From Cryobacterium breve (GTDB lineage Bacteria; Actinomycetota; Actinomycetes; Actinomycetales; Microbacteriaceae): a stretch of DNA of 64,000 bases. The number at the start of each line of letters is the position of its first letter. Position 1 is the first letter of the stretch. The notes below the pieces were generated by a model. It saw only the letters and a list, made by a program, of their open reading frames with translations. It ran no database searches and was not told the origin of the DNA. The translations under genes and the position numbers were made by a program. Location of the stretch: contig NZ_SOGJ01000012.1 of NCBI RefSeq assembly GCF_004402375.1, positions 8,908 through 72,907 of the forward strand. Reading direction: 5' to 3'. Shown one piece after another: positions 19,066 through 28,077 of this stretch.

Positions 19066-21516
19066 CTACGCCGGTGTCGGCTCCAGCAGAAGCGCGGCAG
19101 CGGACCGGGCAGCGCCCGCGCTACCGGCGGCGACCGCGGCAATCGCGGCGTCCCGGCACCGGGTCAGCGTCACGCCGCGAAGGAATTCCGCGACTCCGCC
19201 CAGGGCGCGCGGGGACATCGACAGGCTGGTCGCTCCGAGTCCCACCAGGATGGCGGCGAGCATCGGATCGGCCGCGGCCTCACCGCAGACACCGACCGGC
19301 TTGCCGGCCGCCAGACCGGCCTCGCAGGCCTCCCGAATCATTCTCAGGACCGCGGGTTGCCAGGGGTCGTTCAGCACGGCGAGCTCCCCCATCAGCCGAT
19401 CGGCCGCCATGGTGTACTGGGCGAGGTCGTTGGTCCCCAGACTTGCGAAGTCCACCCGTTCGAGGATGGGGCCCGCTGTGATGGCGGCAGCGGGAGTCTC
19501 GATCATCACGCCTACATTGCGCAGGCCGTGCGCGGCACAGCGGGCCGCGAAATCCACGGACTCGTCGACGGTCGCGATCATGGGAGCCATGACGCCGACC
19601 ACCGCGTTTTCCGCGGCGGCCGCCGCTGCGATGGCCTGCAGTTGGGTGTCCAGCAGTTCTGGCCGCTGCCACGCTGTGCGGTACCCCCGGATGCCGAGGG
19701 CAGGGTTGACTTCGTCGGCCGCCGTGACGAAGGCCAGCGGCTTGTCGGCCCCGGCATCCAGCGTTCGGATCGTGACCTTCTTCCCCGGGAATCCGGCGAA
19801 CACCTGTCGGTACGCGGCGACCTGTTCGTCGAGTCCCGGAGCTTCGGCGTGGTCGAGGAAGCAGAACTCGGTGCGGAAGAGGCCGACACCCTCGGCGTTC
19901 GCTTCGATTGCGGCGGCAACACTGTCAGGCGACGCCACGTTCGCGAGGAGCTGAACACGGTGTCCGTCCCTGGTCCGTCCCGTGCCGTCGAAGGTGATCA
20001 CCCGGCTGTGCTGTTCCTCGGCTCGCGCCACCTGGTCGCCGGAGGGGTCAACGACGATCTCACCGGTCGAGCCGTCAACGATCACCACGCTTCCCTCGGG
20101 CAGCTCCATCGCATCGCGGGCCGCCACCACGGCCGGCAGGCCGAGCGCCCGCGCGAGGATGGCGGTGTGGGAGGTGGGGCCGCCTTCGACGGTGACGATC
20201 GCCCGGCACACCGTGGGGTCGATCAGGGCCGTGTCCGCAGGGGCCAGGTCCCGGGCCACGAGCACATACGGCTCCACGCGATCCGGCAGGCCTGGTGCCG
20301 GTCGGCCGAGCAACTCGGACACGACGCGGTCGCGCACGTCGTGCAGGTCCGGGATGCGTTCCGCGAGGAGCCCACCCTGCTGCGTGAAGACATCCGCGAC
20401 CTCGCCCACGGCCGCCCAGACGGCTCGCTCCGGCGTGTCGCCCTGCAAGGTCACGCGGGAAACGGCAGCATCGATCAGCCCGGGATCCGCCGCCATCAGC
20501 GCCGTTGCTTCCAGGATGCCCCGCGCCGCGCCCGACACCCGGGACGCCTTGTCCCGCAGGGCCCGGGCTACGGATGCCGCGGCGGCCACGATCTGTTCCG
20601 CGGCCGCCTCTCGCTCGCTCACCGGGAGTGCGGCTGCCGGTCCCGGTTCATCCGGTTTCTCCGGCATGCGCACGATCGGACCGACGGCCAGGCCGGGGCT
20701 CACACCCAGGGGTCCGCTCGACGGCGCCCCGCTGGAAGACCGAGCAGGCGGCTGGGACAGGGACGGAACGGGCTCGTGCGCGCGAGCGGAGTCGGCCCCC
20801 AGCTCCCCGAAGCCCTTCCCCACGAGGTCGCTTACGGCCTCGAGCGCCTCCACGGCCTGCCGACCGGCCGCGGCGACGGAGATCGTGTCCCCTTTCCGGG
20901 CGTCGACGGTCAGCAGGGCCGTCGGACTGCTGGCCGTCACCGGGGGCTTGCCGGTGCGGAGGTTGGCGACCGTGACCGTGGCCTCGAAGACGCTGAGGGC
21001 GGTGACGAGCATCGAAACCGGTCTCGCATGCAGGCCGTCAGGATTCAGCAGCGTCACCTCGATCGCGTGTTCCGCCGCCGGGCCCGAGTCGGCCGGTGGG
21101 CCGGCCGGGTCCTCATCGCCCAGGTGGCTCTGCTTCGCGCGGAGGGCACCTCGGGCCTCACGATCCACTTCGTCGAGGGTGGCGCCACCCGCCGCGCGCA
21201 CCACTGCCGCCATCAGGCCCTCTACGAACGGGCCGCTGCTGAGCCGCACGGGCACATCGGGGTCGTCCGAGAACTCGAGCGCCATTTCGGCGCTCATCAC
21301 CGCCGATCCCAGATCCATCATCACCAGCACGCCTTCGGGCGAGGAGACCTCGGCGATGGCCTCGGCGACCTTGAACGCATCCGTTCCGATCACGCCATCG
21401 CCGGCACCGGCCGCGATGGCGATGGCCGGGCCGTCGGCCCCGACCATTTCAACAGCGAGGTCCACTGCCGCCTGCGCGAGACGGGGGCTGTGCGACACCA
21501 CGACGATTCCGATCAC
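19066..21516 (-). CDS. dhaM: DhaM-HPr-Enzyme I fusion, PEP-dependent dihydroxyacetone kinase phosphotransferase
   Basis: An 816-residue three-module phosphorelay protein. Residues 1-130 are the DhaM EIIA-Man-like domain with active His9 in VVSHSPR. Residues 150-240 are an HPr domain with His163 in NPDGLHARP. Residues ~270-816 are Enzyme I with the phospho-His450 in GGPTSHTAIL, the PEP-binding TIRTLDAGADKPL and the C-terminal VGVCGEAAADP. The chain can in principle take phosphate from PEP to DhaL-ADP without any other PTS protein. It is last in dhaK-dhaL-dhaM, 3 bp after dhaL. Such fusions of DhaM with PTS parts are known in some bacteria; full HPr plus EI is the complete version. Confidence 0.93.
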   Translation of the reverse strand: MIGIVVVSHSPRLAQAAVDLAVEMVGADGPAIAIAAGAGDGVIGTDAFKVAEAIAEVSSPEGVLVMMDLGSAVMSAEMALEFSDDPDVPVRLSSGPFVEGLMAAVVRAAGGATLDEVDREARGALRAKQSHLGDEDPAGPPADSGPAAEHAIEVTLLNPDGLHARPVSMLVTALSVFEATVTVANLRTGKPPVTASSPTALLTVDARKGDTISVAAAGRQAVEALEAVSDLVGKGFGELGADSARAHEPVPSLSQPPARSSSGAPSSGPLGVSPGLAVGPIVRMPEKPDEPGPAAALPVSEREAAAEQIVAAAASVARALRDKASRVSGAARGILEATALMAADPGLIDAAVSRVTLQGDTPERAVWAAVGEVADVFTQQGGLLAERIPDLHDVRDRVVSELLGRPAPGLPDRVEPYVLVARDLAPADTALIDPTVCRAIVTVEGGPTSHTAILARALGLPAVVAARDAMELPEGSVVIVDGSTGEIVVDPSGDQVARAEEQHSRVITFDGTGRTRDGHRVQLLANVASPDSVAAAIEANAEGVGLFRTEFCFLDHAEAPGLDEQVAAYRQVFAGFPGKKVTIRTLDAGADKPLAFVTAADEVNPALGIRGYRTAWQRPELLDTQLQAIAAAAAAENAVVGVMAPMIATVDESVDFAARCAAHGLRNVGVMIETPAAAITAGPILERVDFASLGTNDLAQYTMAADRLMGELAVLNDPWQPAVLRMIREACEAGLAAGKPVGVCGEAAADPMLAAILVGLGATSLSMSPRALGGVAEFLRGVTLTRCRDAAIAAVAAGSAGAARSAAALLLEPTPA

Positions 21517-21519
21517 GGT

Positions 21520-22164
21520 CTACTCCTCGCCGAGTATCTCGGTCAGAGCCTGGAAGAGCAGCGACGTCGACGCGGCTCCCGGGTCGATGTGGCCGATGCT
21601 GCGCTCCCCCAGATAGCTCGCCCTGCCTTTGCGGGCGAGCAGAGCTTCGGTGGCATCCCGCCCCGTCTGTGCGGCGGAGTAGGCGGCAGCGGCCGCCGAG
21701 GTGATGTCGGATGAAGCGAGGAGGGCGGCATCGAACGCGTCGAGCGCGGGAGCGAGGACGTCGTACATGGTCTTGTCCCCGGCCTCGGCCTTACCGCGGG
21801 CTACGACACCGTCCAGCCCCGCACGGAGTGCGGCCGCCAGGCCGGGGGCGTCCAGACTCGCGACCGGTCCTGCCGTCGTGCCGATCCGCAGGAAGAAGGT
21901 TCCGTAGAGGGGACCGCTGGCACCACCCACCGACGTCACCAGGGTCATGCCTGCGCCCTTGAACAGTTCGTCGACGGTACCGGCCGGTGAGGCCTGGATT
22001 TTCTCTACCACCGCACCCATGCCGCGGGTCATGTTCGAGCCGTGATCCGCGTCGCCGATGGCCGAGTCCAGCTCGGTGAGATACGAGACCTGCTCGGTCA
22101 CCAGGTCGCGGAAACGGGTGAGCCAGCCGGTGAGCTGGTCGAGGTTGATCGTGTCATTCGTCAT
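21520..22164 (-). CDS. dhaL: Dihydroxyacetone kinase ADP-binding subunit
   Basis: A 214-residue all-helical subunit that carries ADP as a phosphate shuttle and is re-phosphorylated by DhaM. The start is ATG 22164 (MTNDTINLDQLTGW). The Mg-ADP aspartates lie in SAIGDADHGSNMTRGM at about 31-46, and the SVGGASGPLYGTFF glycine-rich segment follows. The gap to dhaK is 2 bp, to dhaM 3 bp. The size is normal. Confidence 0.94.
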   Translation of the reverse strand: MTNDTINLDQLTGWLTRFRDLVTEQVSYLTELDSAIGDADHGSNMTRGMGAVVEKIQASPAGTVDELFKGAGMTLVTSVGGASGPLYGTFFLRIGTTAGPVASLDAPGLAAALRAGLDGVVARGKAEAGDKTMYDVLAPALDAFDAALLASSDITSAAAAAYSAAQTGRDATEALLARKGRASYLGERSIGHIDPGAASTSLLFQALTEILGEE

Positions 22165-22166
22165 GG

Positions 22167-23165
22167 CTACATCCCCCAGCGCAGTCCGGAGGTGTTCACC
22201 GGCGCATCCCACAGCTGAAGCAGGTCATCGTCGGCCTTGAGGATCGTGACGGAGCAGCCCGCCATGTCCAGCGCGGTGATGTAGTTGCCCACGAGTGAGC
22301 GGGCAACCGTGATGCCGGCGGCGTCGAGGACCTTCCTGACTTCGGCATACATGACATAGAGCTCGATCAACGGGGTTCCGCCCAACCCATTCACCATCAC
22401 GATCGTCGGGGCGCCGGTGAAGTCCAGGTCGGCGAGGATCGGCTCAACGAGCAGACGGGCGATCTCGGCAGCCCCGGCCAGTGGCACGCGGCGGCGTCCC
22501 GGCTCCCCGTGAATGCCCACGCCGATCTCCATTTCGCCTTCGGCGAGTTCGAAGGTCGGCTTCCCGGCCGCGGGAACCGTGCAGCTGCTCAGGGCCACGC
22601 CCATGGAACGGCCGGACTCATTGACCTGGCGGGCCACCGCCGCGACGGCCGCGAGGTCGCGGCCTTCCTCAGCTGCCGCACCTGCGATCTTCTCGAGCAG
22701 AACCGTGGTGCCGACGCCCCGGCGGCCGGCGGTGAACGTGGAATCCTCGACCGCGACGTCGTCGTTGACGACCACGACGGCAACCTCGATCCCGGTCTCC
22801 GCTGCGGCCAGTTCCGCGCCCATTTCGAAATTCATCACGTCGCCCGTGTAGTTCTTGACGATGTGCAGCACGCCCGCTCCGCTGTCCACGACTTTCGTGG
22901 CCTCAAGCATCTGGTCGGGTGTCGGCGAGGTGAAGACCGCCCCGGCGCAGGCCGCATCCAGCATTCCCACGCCGACGAAACCACCGTGGAGCGGCTCGTG
23001 GCCGGTTCCTCCGCCCGAGAGCAGCGCGACTTTGCCGGCTCTGGTCGGGTCTGCCCGGTAGATGATGCGGTTGACGTGGTCGACGCGAAGTTCGGGATGA
23101 GCGGCCGCGACGCCGACGAGGGAATCGGCGAGAACCGTCTCCGGGGAATTGATCAGTTTCTTCAT
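22167..23165 (-). CDS. dhaK: Dihydroxyacetone kinase substrate-binding subunit
   Basis: A 332-residue subunit that binds dihydroxyacetone covalently and receives phosphate from DhaL. The start is ATG 23165, preceded by GGAGG. The substrate pocket motif [15 protein letters not shown] is at 51-65. The hemiaminal-forming histidine is His219 in [11 protein letters not shown], matching His218 of the E. coli protein. It is first gene of dhaKLM, divergent from an IclR regulator with 208 bp between. Confidence 0.95.
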   Translation of the reverse strand: MKKLINSPETVLADSLVGVAAAHPELRVDHVNRIIYRADPTRAGKVALLSGGGTGHEPLHGGFVGVGMLDAACAGAVFTSPTPDQMLEATKVVDSGAGVLHIVKNYTGDVMNFEMGAELAAAETGIEVAVVVVNDDVAVEDSTFTAGRRGVGTTVLLEKIAGAAAEEGRDLAAVAAVARQVNESGRSMGVALSSCTVPAAGKPTFELAEGEMEIGVGIHGEPGRRRVPLAGAAEIARLLVEPILADLDFTGAPTIVMVNGLGGTPLIELYVMYAEVRKVLDAAGITVARSLVGNYITALDMAGCSVTILKADDDLLQLWDAPVNTSGLRWGM

Positions 23166-23267
23166 GTTGAGACCTCCAGGATTATCTTCATGTTTGCTCT
23201 CCGTTGAACTTTTCGAGCTGGATCCGCGAGGCACTCTCCCTCGCGACTCAAAGAAATACAGAACGCA

Positions 23268-23284
23268 ATTCGATAATGTCGAAT
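23268..23284. promoter_or_regulatory. Candidate operator between dhaK and the IclR regulator
   Basis: ATTCGA-TAATG-TCGAAT is a perfect 6-bp inverted repeat with 5-bp spacing in the divergent, locally AT-rich gap. Its position fits an IclR-type operator controlling both genes. No binding evidence is available. Confidence 0.45.
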
Positions 23285-23373
23285 ATCCTCCGGAGAGATG
23301 GTGGATGTCAACACGGTGCAGGAAGACTCGTCGAGGACGCGGCATACTGAAAGGATCAACCGGAGAGGCAGCT

Positions 23374-24159
23374 GTGATTCAAGCCATCGATCGTGCGGCG
23401 AAAGTTCTGTCGTCGTTGCAGGGCGCTCGCCACCTCGGCATCACCGAGCTCGCCACCGAACTCGCGCTGCCGGTCTCGACCGTGCACGGCATCGTCAAAT
23501 CCCTGCAGGGCCACGGCCTCGTCGCGCAAGAGCCCGGCGGCAACCGGTACATGCTCGGCCCGGCCCTGCTCAAACTTTCGAATGTCTACCTCGACACGCT
23601 TGATGTGCGCGCGCGGGCCATGCGTTGGACCCTGGAACTTGCGCGCAGAACCGGACTGTCCACACGGCTGGGGGTGCAATTGTTCGACGAGGTCATCATC
23701 ATCCACCACAACCAGCGACCTGACGGCAGCCAGCAGATGCCCGAAACGGGCCTGTCGATCCCTGCCCACGCCTCGGCGATGGGCAAGGTTCTGCTCGCAT
23801 ACAGTCCGGAATACGCTTCCGGGCTGCTGGGAAGGCCCCTGCGAAGTCTCACCGGAGCCACGATCACCGACCCGGCTCAGCTGGCCATCCAATTCGTGGC
23901 GATCGTGGGCAACGGCATCGCCACCGAAGAGGACGAGGCCGTGCTGGGCGAGTCGTCGATCGCTGCGCCCGTGGTCGACACCCGCGGCAATGTCATTGCC
24001 GCGGTCGCCATTGTCGTACCGTCGAGCGAATGGCCTCCCGACTCCAGCGTGCTGAACGGATTGCGCGAGACGGCCCGGAACATCTCCCGGGAACTCGGCG
24101 CCGGCACCTGGCCACCGCTGGCCCCCCAACCGATCCTTTCCACGCATCCGCAGTCCTGA
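23374..24159 (+). CDS. IclR-family regulator of the dha operon
   Basis: A 261-residue regulator. GTG 23374 was chosen because GGAGAGG lies 5 nt before it and the protein then starts at the conserved IQAIDRAAKVLSSL. The winged helix covers about 1-65 (ITELATELALPVSTVHGIVKSL). The effector domain (about 75-250) has the usual TGLSTRLGVQL and IPAHASAMGKVLLAY segments. Divergence from dhaKLM makes local control of dihydroxyacetone phosphorylation likely; activator or repressor is not decidable. Confidence 0.88.
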   Translation: MIQAIDRAAKVLSSLQGARHLGITELATELALPVSTVHGIVKSLQGHGLVAQEPGGNRYMLGPALLKLSNVYLDTLDVRARAMRWTLELARRTGLSTRLGVQLFDEVIIIHHNQRPDGSQQMPETGLSIPAHASAMGKVLLAYSPEYASGLLGRPLRSLTGATITDPAQLAIQFVAIVGNGIATEEDEAVLGESSIAAPVVDTRGNVIAAVAIVVPSSEWPPDSSVLNGLRETARNISRELGAGTWPPLAPQPILSTHPQS

Positions 24160-24170
24160 ACGCCGCCCGC

Positions 24171-24206
24171 CGGCCGCCGGCTTGCACGGGAATTCTTCGG
24201 CGGCCG
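24171..24206 (+). terminator. Possible terminator after the IclR gene
   Basis: CGGCCGCCG (24171-24179) pairs with CGGCGGCCG (24198-24206) around an 18-nt loop, 11 bp after the stop codon. There is no T tract. Confidence 0.4.
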
Positions 24207-24242
24207 ACGCGTTGGGCTATAACTAGTAGTAGTTATAAGAAA

Positions 24243-24370
24243 CGTGCTCCGGGGTCGGTGTAAGTCCGAACCGGCGGTGAAAGTCCGCGACCCGTGCCGC
24301 TCCTGGAGCGACATGGTTGAGCTGGTGAAATTCCAGCACCGACGGTTAAAGTCCGGATGAGAGGCGCACG
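24243..24370 (+). ncRNA. FMN riboswitch (RFN element)
   Basis: The conserved RFN pieces appear in order: GGGGTCGGTG near the 5' end, CCGGCGGTGAAAGTCCGCGA, the variable GAGCGACATGGTTGAGC arm, the TGGTGAAATTCCA hairpin, CCGACGGTTAAAGTCCGGAT and GAGGCGCACG closing the P1 stem. It lies 109 bp upstream of ribD in the operon's leader. FMN binding normally lowers rib expression. No clear U-tract terminator was seen downstream, so control may act on translation or through Rho. Confidence 0.95.
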
Positions 24371-24478
24371 AGTCGATTGACCATCCCGGTCGGTCGGCGG
24401 GTTTCGCGTTTGCGCGACCCACTTGGTGTTCGCCGCACCGAAAAACCCGGAGTTCGTTGACCAACGGACAGGACCGGA

Positions 24479-25495
24479 ATGACCGACCAGACGGCGCTCG
24501 AGGCCACTATGCGGCGCGCCCTCGCCCTGGCGGCGAACGGCCCGGCCACAGGACTCAACCCGCGGGTCGGCTGTGTCATCCTGAGCGCGTCGGGGGAGGT
24601 CCTCGCCGAGGGCTGGCACCGCGGTGCCGGCACCGCCCACGCCGAAGTCGACGCCCTGGCCCGACTCGCCCCCGGTGCGGACCGCGGCGCCACCGCCGTG
24701 GTCACCCTCGAACCCTGCAATCACACCGGACGCACCGGACCCTGTGCCCTCGCCCTGATCGACGCCGGTGTCGCCCGGGTCGTCTACGCCGTCGCCGATC
24801 CCGGCGTCGACTCCTCCGGCGGAGCCGAACGGCTCCGCAACGCCGGCGTCGACGTGCGGGCAGGGGTGCTCGCCGACGAGGTCGAACCGTTCCTCGCCGA
24901 CTGGCTGACCGCCGCCCGCCTCGGGCGACCGTTCGTGACGCTGAAGTGGGCGTCGAGCCTCGACGGGCGCGCCGCCGCCACCGACGGGACGAGCCGCTGG
25001 ATCACCGGACCCGAGGCCCGGCTCGACGTTCACCGGCGCCGCGCGGCATCCGGAGCCATCATCGTGGGCACCGGCACCGTGCTCACCGACGATCCCGCAC
25101 TGACCGCCCGCGACGCCGACGGGCAGCTTCTGCCCGACCAGCCGGTGCCGGTCGTGATCGGCACCCGGAGTATCCCGGCCGACGCGGCGCTACACTCCCA
25201 CCCACAGTTGCCGTTGTTTTTCACCACCCACGACCTGGCCGAGGTGCTGTGCAACCTGCACGGGCGCGGCATCAGGCGAGCCTTCATCGAGGGTGGACCC
25301 ACGCTTGCCAGCGCCTTCGTGGCGGCCGGCCTGGTCGACGAGTATCTCGTCTACCTGGCGCCGACGCTGCTCGGCGGCGGTCGCCTCGCCCTTGGCGACA
25401 TCGGCGTCGCGAACATCGACGAGCAGCGCCGCCTGGCCATCGACCACTACGACCGACTCGGTGACGACCTGCTCGTCGTCGCCCGGCCGAGATAG
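24479..25495 (+). CDS. ribD: Bifunctional riboflavin deaminase/reductase
   Basis: A 338-residue enzyme performing deamination and then side-chain reduction of the GTP cyclohydrolase II product. The N-terminal zinc deaminase domain (1-145) has GTAHAEVDAL (His, Glu) and LEPCNHTGRTGPC (two Cys). The C-terminal reductase domain (146-338) has VTLKWASSLDGRAA, the IIVGTGTVLTDDP NADPH loop and IEGGPTLASAFV. First gene after the FMN riboswitch; 7 bp before ribE. Confidence 0.95.
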   Translation: MTDQTALEATMRRALALAANGPATGLNPRVGCVILSASGEVLAEGWHRGAGTAHAEVDALARLAPGADRGATAVVTLEPCNHTGRTGPCALALIDAGVARVVYAVADPGVDSSGGAERLRNAGVDVRAGVLADEVEPFLADWLTAARLGRPFVTLKWASSLDGRAAATDGTSRWITGPEARLDVHRRRAASGAIIVGTGTVLTDDPALTARDADGQLLPDQPVPVVIGTRSIPADAALHSHPQLPLFFTTHDLAEVLCNLHGRGIRRAFIEGGPTLASAFVAAGLVDEYLVYLAPTLLGGGRLALGDIGVANIDEQRRLAIDHYDRLGDDLLVVARPR

Positions 25496-25502
25496 GACAC
25501 AC

Positions 25503-26135
25503 ATGTTCACCGGAATCATCGAAGAACTCGGCCGGGTCGAGAAGGTGGAGCGATCCGCGGATGCCGCGCGCCTCACCATCCGTGGCCCGCGAGTCGTGTC
25601 CGACGCCCGCCACGGCGACTCGATCTCGGTCAACGGCGTCTGCCTCACCGTGGTGGAACAGACCGGCGGCACATTCACGGCCGATGTGATGGCGCAGACC
25701 TTGCTCATGTCCACGCTCGGAGCTGCTGAGGTCGGCAACCCGGTGAACCTCGAGCGTGCGGCGCTGGTGGGCGACCGGCTGGGCGGCCACATCGTGCAGG
25801 GCCACATCGACGGAACCAGCGTTCTCCTCGCCGTCACGCCCGGCGACGCCTGGCGCGTGCTGCGGTTAAGCCTTTCCCCCGAACTCGCCCCGCTCGTGGT
25901 CGGCAAGGGGTCCATCGCCGTGGACGGCGTCTCGCTGACCGTCAGCAACATCAGCCCGGCGAGCGAACCGGACCAGTGGTTCGAAGTCTCGCTCATCCCC
26001 GAAACCCTCACCGCCACGACGCTGGGACAGCGTCTGGCCGATGATCACGTCAACATCGAAACAGACATCCTGGCCCGCCACGTGGAGCGCATGCTCGCCC
26101 TGGCGGACGCCGGATCGAAAAGGAGCCACCTATGA
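25503..26135 (+). CDS. ribE: Riboflavin synthase, alpha subunit
   Basis: A 210-residue enzyme dismutating two 6,7-dimethyl-8-ribityllumazine to riboflavin. The start is ATG 25503 (MFTGIIEELGRV, the universal N-terminus of the family). The two internally homologous lumazine-binding halves are visible: GDSISVNGVCLTV near 40 and KGSIAVDGVSLTV near 138. GGHIVQGHIDGT marks the end of the first half. Its last 4 bp overlap the ribBA start. Confidence 0.96.
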   Translation: MFTGIIEELGRVEKVERSADAARLTIRGPRVVSDARHGDSISVNGVCLTVVEQTGGTFTADVMAQTLLMSTLGAAEVGNPVNLERAALVGDRLGGHIVQGHIDGTSVLLAVTPGDAWRVLRLSLSPELAPLVVGKGSIAVDGVSLTVSNISPASEPDQWFEVSLIPETLTATTLGQRLADDHVNIETDILARHVERMLALADAGSKRSHL

Positions 26136-27394
26136 GCCTCGCCGACATTCCCACCGCGCTGGATGCCCTCCGGCTGGGAAAACCGGTCATCGTCGCCGAC
26201 GATGAGGGTCGCGAGAATGAGGGCGACGTGATCATCTCCGCCCAACTGGCCACGCAGGAGTGGCTCGCCTGGACCGTTCGGTACTCCTCCGGCTTCATCT
26301 GCGCGCCCATGACCAACGACCTGGCCGACAAGCTCGACCTGCCCATGATGGTTCTGAACAACGAGGACCCGCGCGGCACCGCGTACACGGTGTCAGTCGA
26401 CGCGGCAGACCGGCTCAGCACCGGGATCAGCGCCGCCGACCGCGCCCACACCCTGCGCGTTCTGGCCGACCCGGCGTCCACGCCGTCCAGCCTGCACCGT
26501 CCCGGCCACATCATGCCGTTGCGTGCGCTGGACGGCGGCGTTCGCGAGCGCGACGGCCACACCGAGGCGGCCGTCGACCTGATGAAACTGGCCGGCCTCG
26601 CACCCGTCGCCGGGATCTCCGAGATCGTCGCCGAAGACGGCGAGATGATGCGCCTGCCCGGGCTGCTTGCCCTCGGAGAGCGCGAGGGTGTGCTGGTGAT
26701 CACCATCAAGGACCTGATCGCCTACCTGCAGGAGTTCCACACCGACACCGAGCTGCCCACGGTCAGCCCGATCCGCGAGTCGCCGCGGGTCGACTTCGAG
26801 GTGGAGACCACCGTTCCCACCCGGCATGGCGACTTCCAGATCCGCGCCTACCGCGACCGGATGACCGGCGCCGACCACGTGGCCATCGTCTCCGGCACCC
26901 CTGCGGACGGCGCCCTCGTCCGGGTGCACTCCGAGTGCCTCACCGGCGAGGCGTTCGGCTCGCTCAAATGCGAGTGCGGTCCGCAGCTGGATGCCGCTCT
27001 CGAGACCATCCAGGAGCAGGGCGGAGTCGTCGTCTACCTGCGCGGACAGGAGGGCCGCGGCATCGGCCTGATCAACAAGCTACGCGCCTACAAGCTGCAG
27101 GAAGACGGACTGGACACGTTCGACGCGAACGTGGCGCTCGGCCTCCCCGCCGACTCCCGCGACTACGGCGCCGCCACCGCCATCCTGCACGAGATGGGTC
27201 TTTCCTCGGTGCGACTGCTGACCAACAACCCGGAGAAGGTGCGCCAGTTGAAGGCGCACGGCGTCACCGTGACCGAGCGCGTGCCGCTGATCGTGGGCGT
27301 CGGCGCGCACAATCAGGACTACCTGGCCGTCAAGCGCGACCGGATGGGTCACCACATTGCAGAAACAGACATCCTGAAAGGAATCGTCCTATGA
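26132..27394 (+). CDS. ribBA: Bifunctional DHBP synthase / GTP cyclohydrolase II
   Basis: A 420-residue fusion supplying both riboflavin precursors. The DHBP synthase domain (1-205) has VADDEGRENEGDVI, TGISAADRAHTLR and RPGHIMPLRA. The GTP cyclohydrolase II domain (about 210-420) has the zinc cysteines in HSECLTGEAFGSLKCECG and the YLRGQEGRGIGL motif. All catalytic motifs of both domains appear intact. It overlaps ribE and ribH by 4 bp each, pointing to translational coupling. Confidence 0.96.
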   Translation: MSLADIPTALDALRLGKPVIVADDEGRENEGDVIISAQLATQEWLAWTVRYSSGFICAPMTNDLADKLDLPMMVLNNEDPRGTAYTVSVDAADRLSTGISAADRAHTLRVLADPASTPSSLHRPGHIMPLRALDGGVRERDGHTEAAVDLMKLAGLAPVAGISEIVAEDGEMMRLPGLLALGEREGVLVITIKDLIAYLQEFHTDTELPTVSPIRESPRVDFEVETTVPTRHGDFQIRAYRDRMTGADHVAIVSGTPADGALVRVHSECLTGEAFGSLKCECGPQLDAALETIQEQGGVVVYLRGQEGRGIGLINKLRAYKLQEDGLDTFDANVALGLPADSRDYGAATAILHEMGLSSVRLLTNNPEKVRQLKAHGVTVTERVPLIVGVGAHNQDYLAVKRDRMGHHIAETDILKGIVL

Positions 27395-27873
27395 GCGGAG
27401 CAGGCTCCCCCGAGATCGAGATCGACGGAACCGGTCTGAACATCGTGATCGTCGCCGGCCGGTGGCATGACGTGATCACCGACGGGCTGATCGCCGGTGC
27501 GACCCGGGTGCTCGAGGCATCCGGTGCCCGCTTTTCCCTGGTGCGGGTGCCGGGCAGCTTCGAGCTGCCGGTGGCGTGCAAGGTGGCTCTCGACAACGGT
27601 GCCGACGTGGTCGTCGCGCTCGGCGTGATCATCCGTGGCGGCACGCCGCACTTCGAGTACGTGTCGGCGGCGGCAACGGATGGCCTCACCCGGGTGGCCC
27701 TGGACACCGGCAAGCCGGTGGGTTTCGGCGTGCTCACCCTCGACGACGAGCAGCAGGGTCTGGACAGGGCCGGCCTGCCCGGTTCGAAGGAGGACAAGGG
27801 CGCGGAGGCGGCGTCGGCCGCCATCGCCACCGCACAGCTGTTGCACCGTCTGCGGGAGTTCGGCGTCGACTGA
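27391..27873 (+). CDS. ribH: 6,7-dimethyl-8-ribityllumazine synthase
   Basis: A 160-residue enzyme condensing DHBP with the ribitylamino-pyrimidine. Motifs include VRVPGSFELPVACK (phosphate/substrate site), ALGVIIRGGTPHFEYV with the catalytic-site His, and FGVLTLDDEQQG. It overlaps the ribBA stop by 4 bp and is the last gene of ribD-ribE-ribBA-ribH. No strong terminator was seen in the 204 bp before the next gene. Confidence 0.95.
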   Translation: MSGAGSPEIEIDGTGLNIVIVAGRWHDVITDGLIAGATRVLEASGARFSLVRVPGSFELPVACKVALDNGADVVVALGVIIRGGTPHFEYVSAAATDGLTRVALDTGKPVGFGVLTLDDEQQGLDRAGLPGSKEDKGAEAASAAIATAQLLHRLREFGVD

Positions 27874-28077
27874 TCGCATGAAGGGTGGCATCCGGATCGT
27901 TATCTGAGCGTTAGTCGAGGATTGGCTCCGCGCTGCCTCCCCCCGTAGGGTGCAAGGGCGGCTGTCACAAACGGCCGCCCATTCGCGCGGCCCTCGGGGG
28001 CAGCCGCTGACGCCTGATCGACGCTGGTTCTCGACTCCGATGGTCCGCTTCCGCGCCAAGTCCCGGAGCAATTCTCC

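Noticed and set aside
19018-21714. An 898-residue forward frame opposite the DhaM-HPr-EI gene
   Set aside because: Antisense to a protein with three complete, well-recognised domains; Arg/Gly/His-rich without motifs.
26260-27873. A 537-residue frame over ribBA and ribH
   Set aside because: It is the ribBA gene read in a wrong frame until it joins ribH; the real genes have overlapping ATGA starts.
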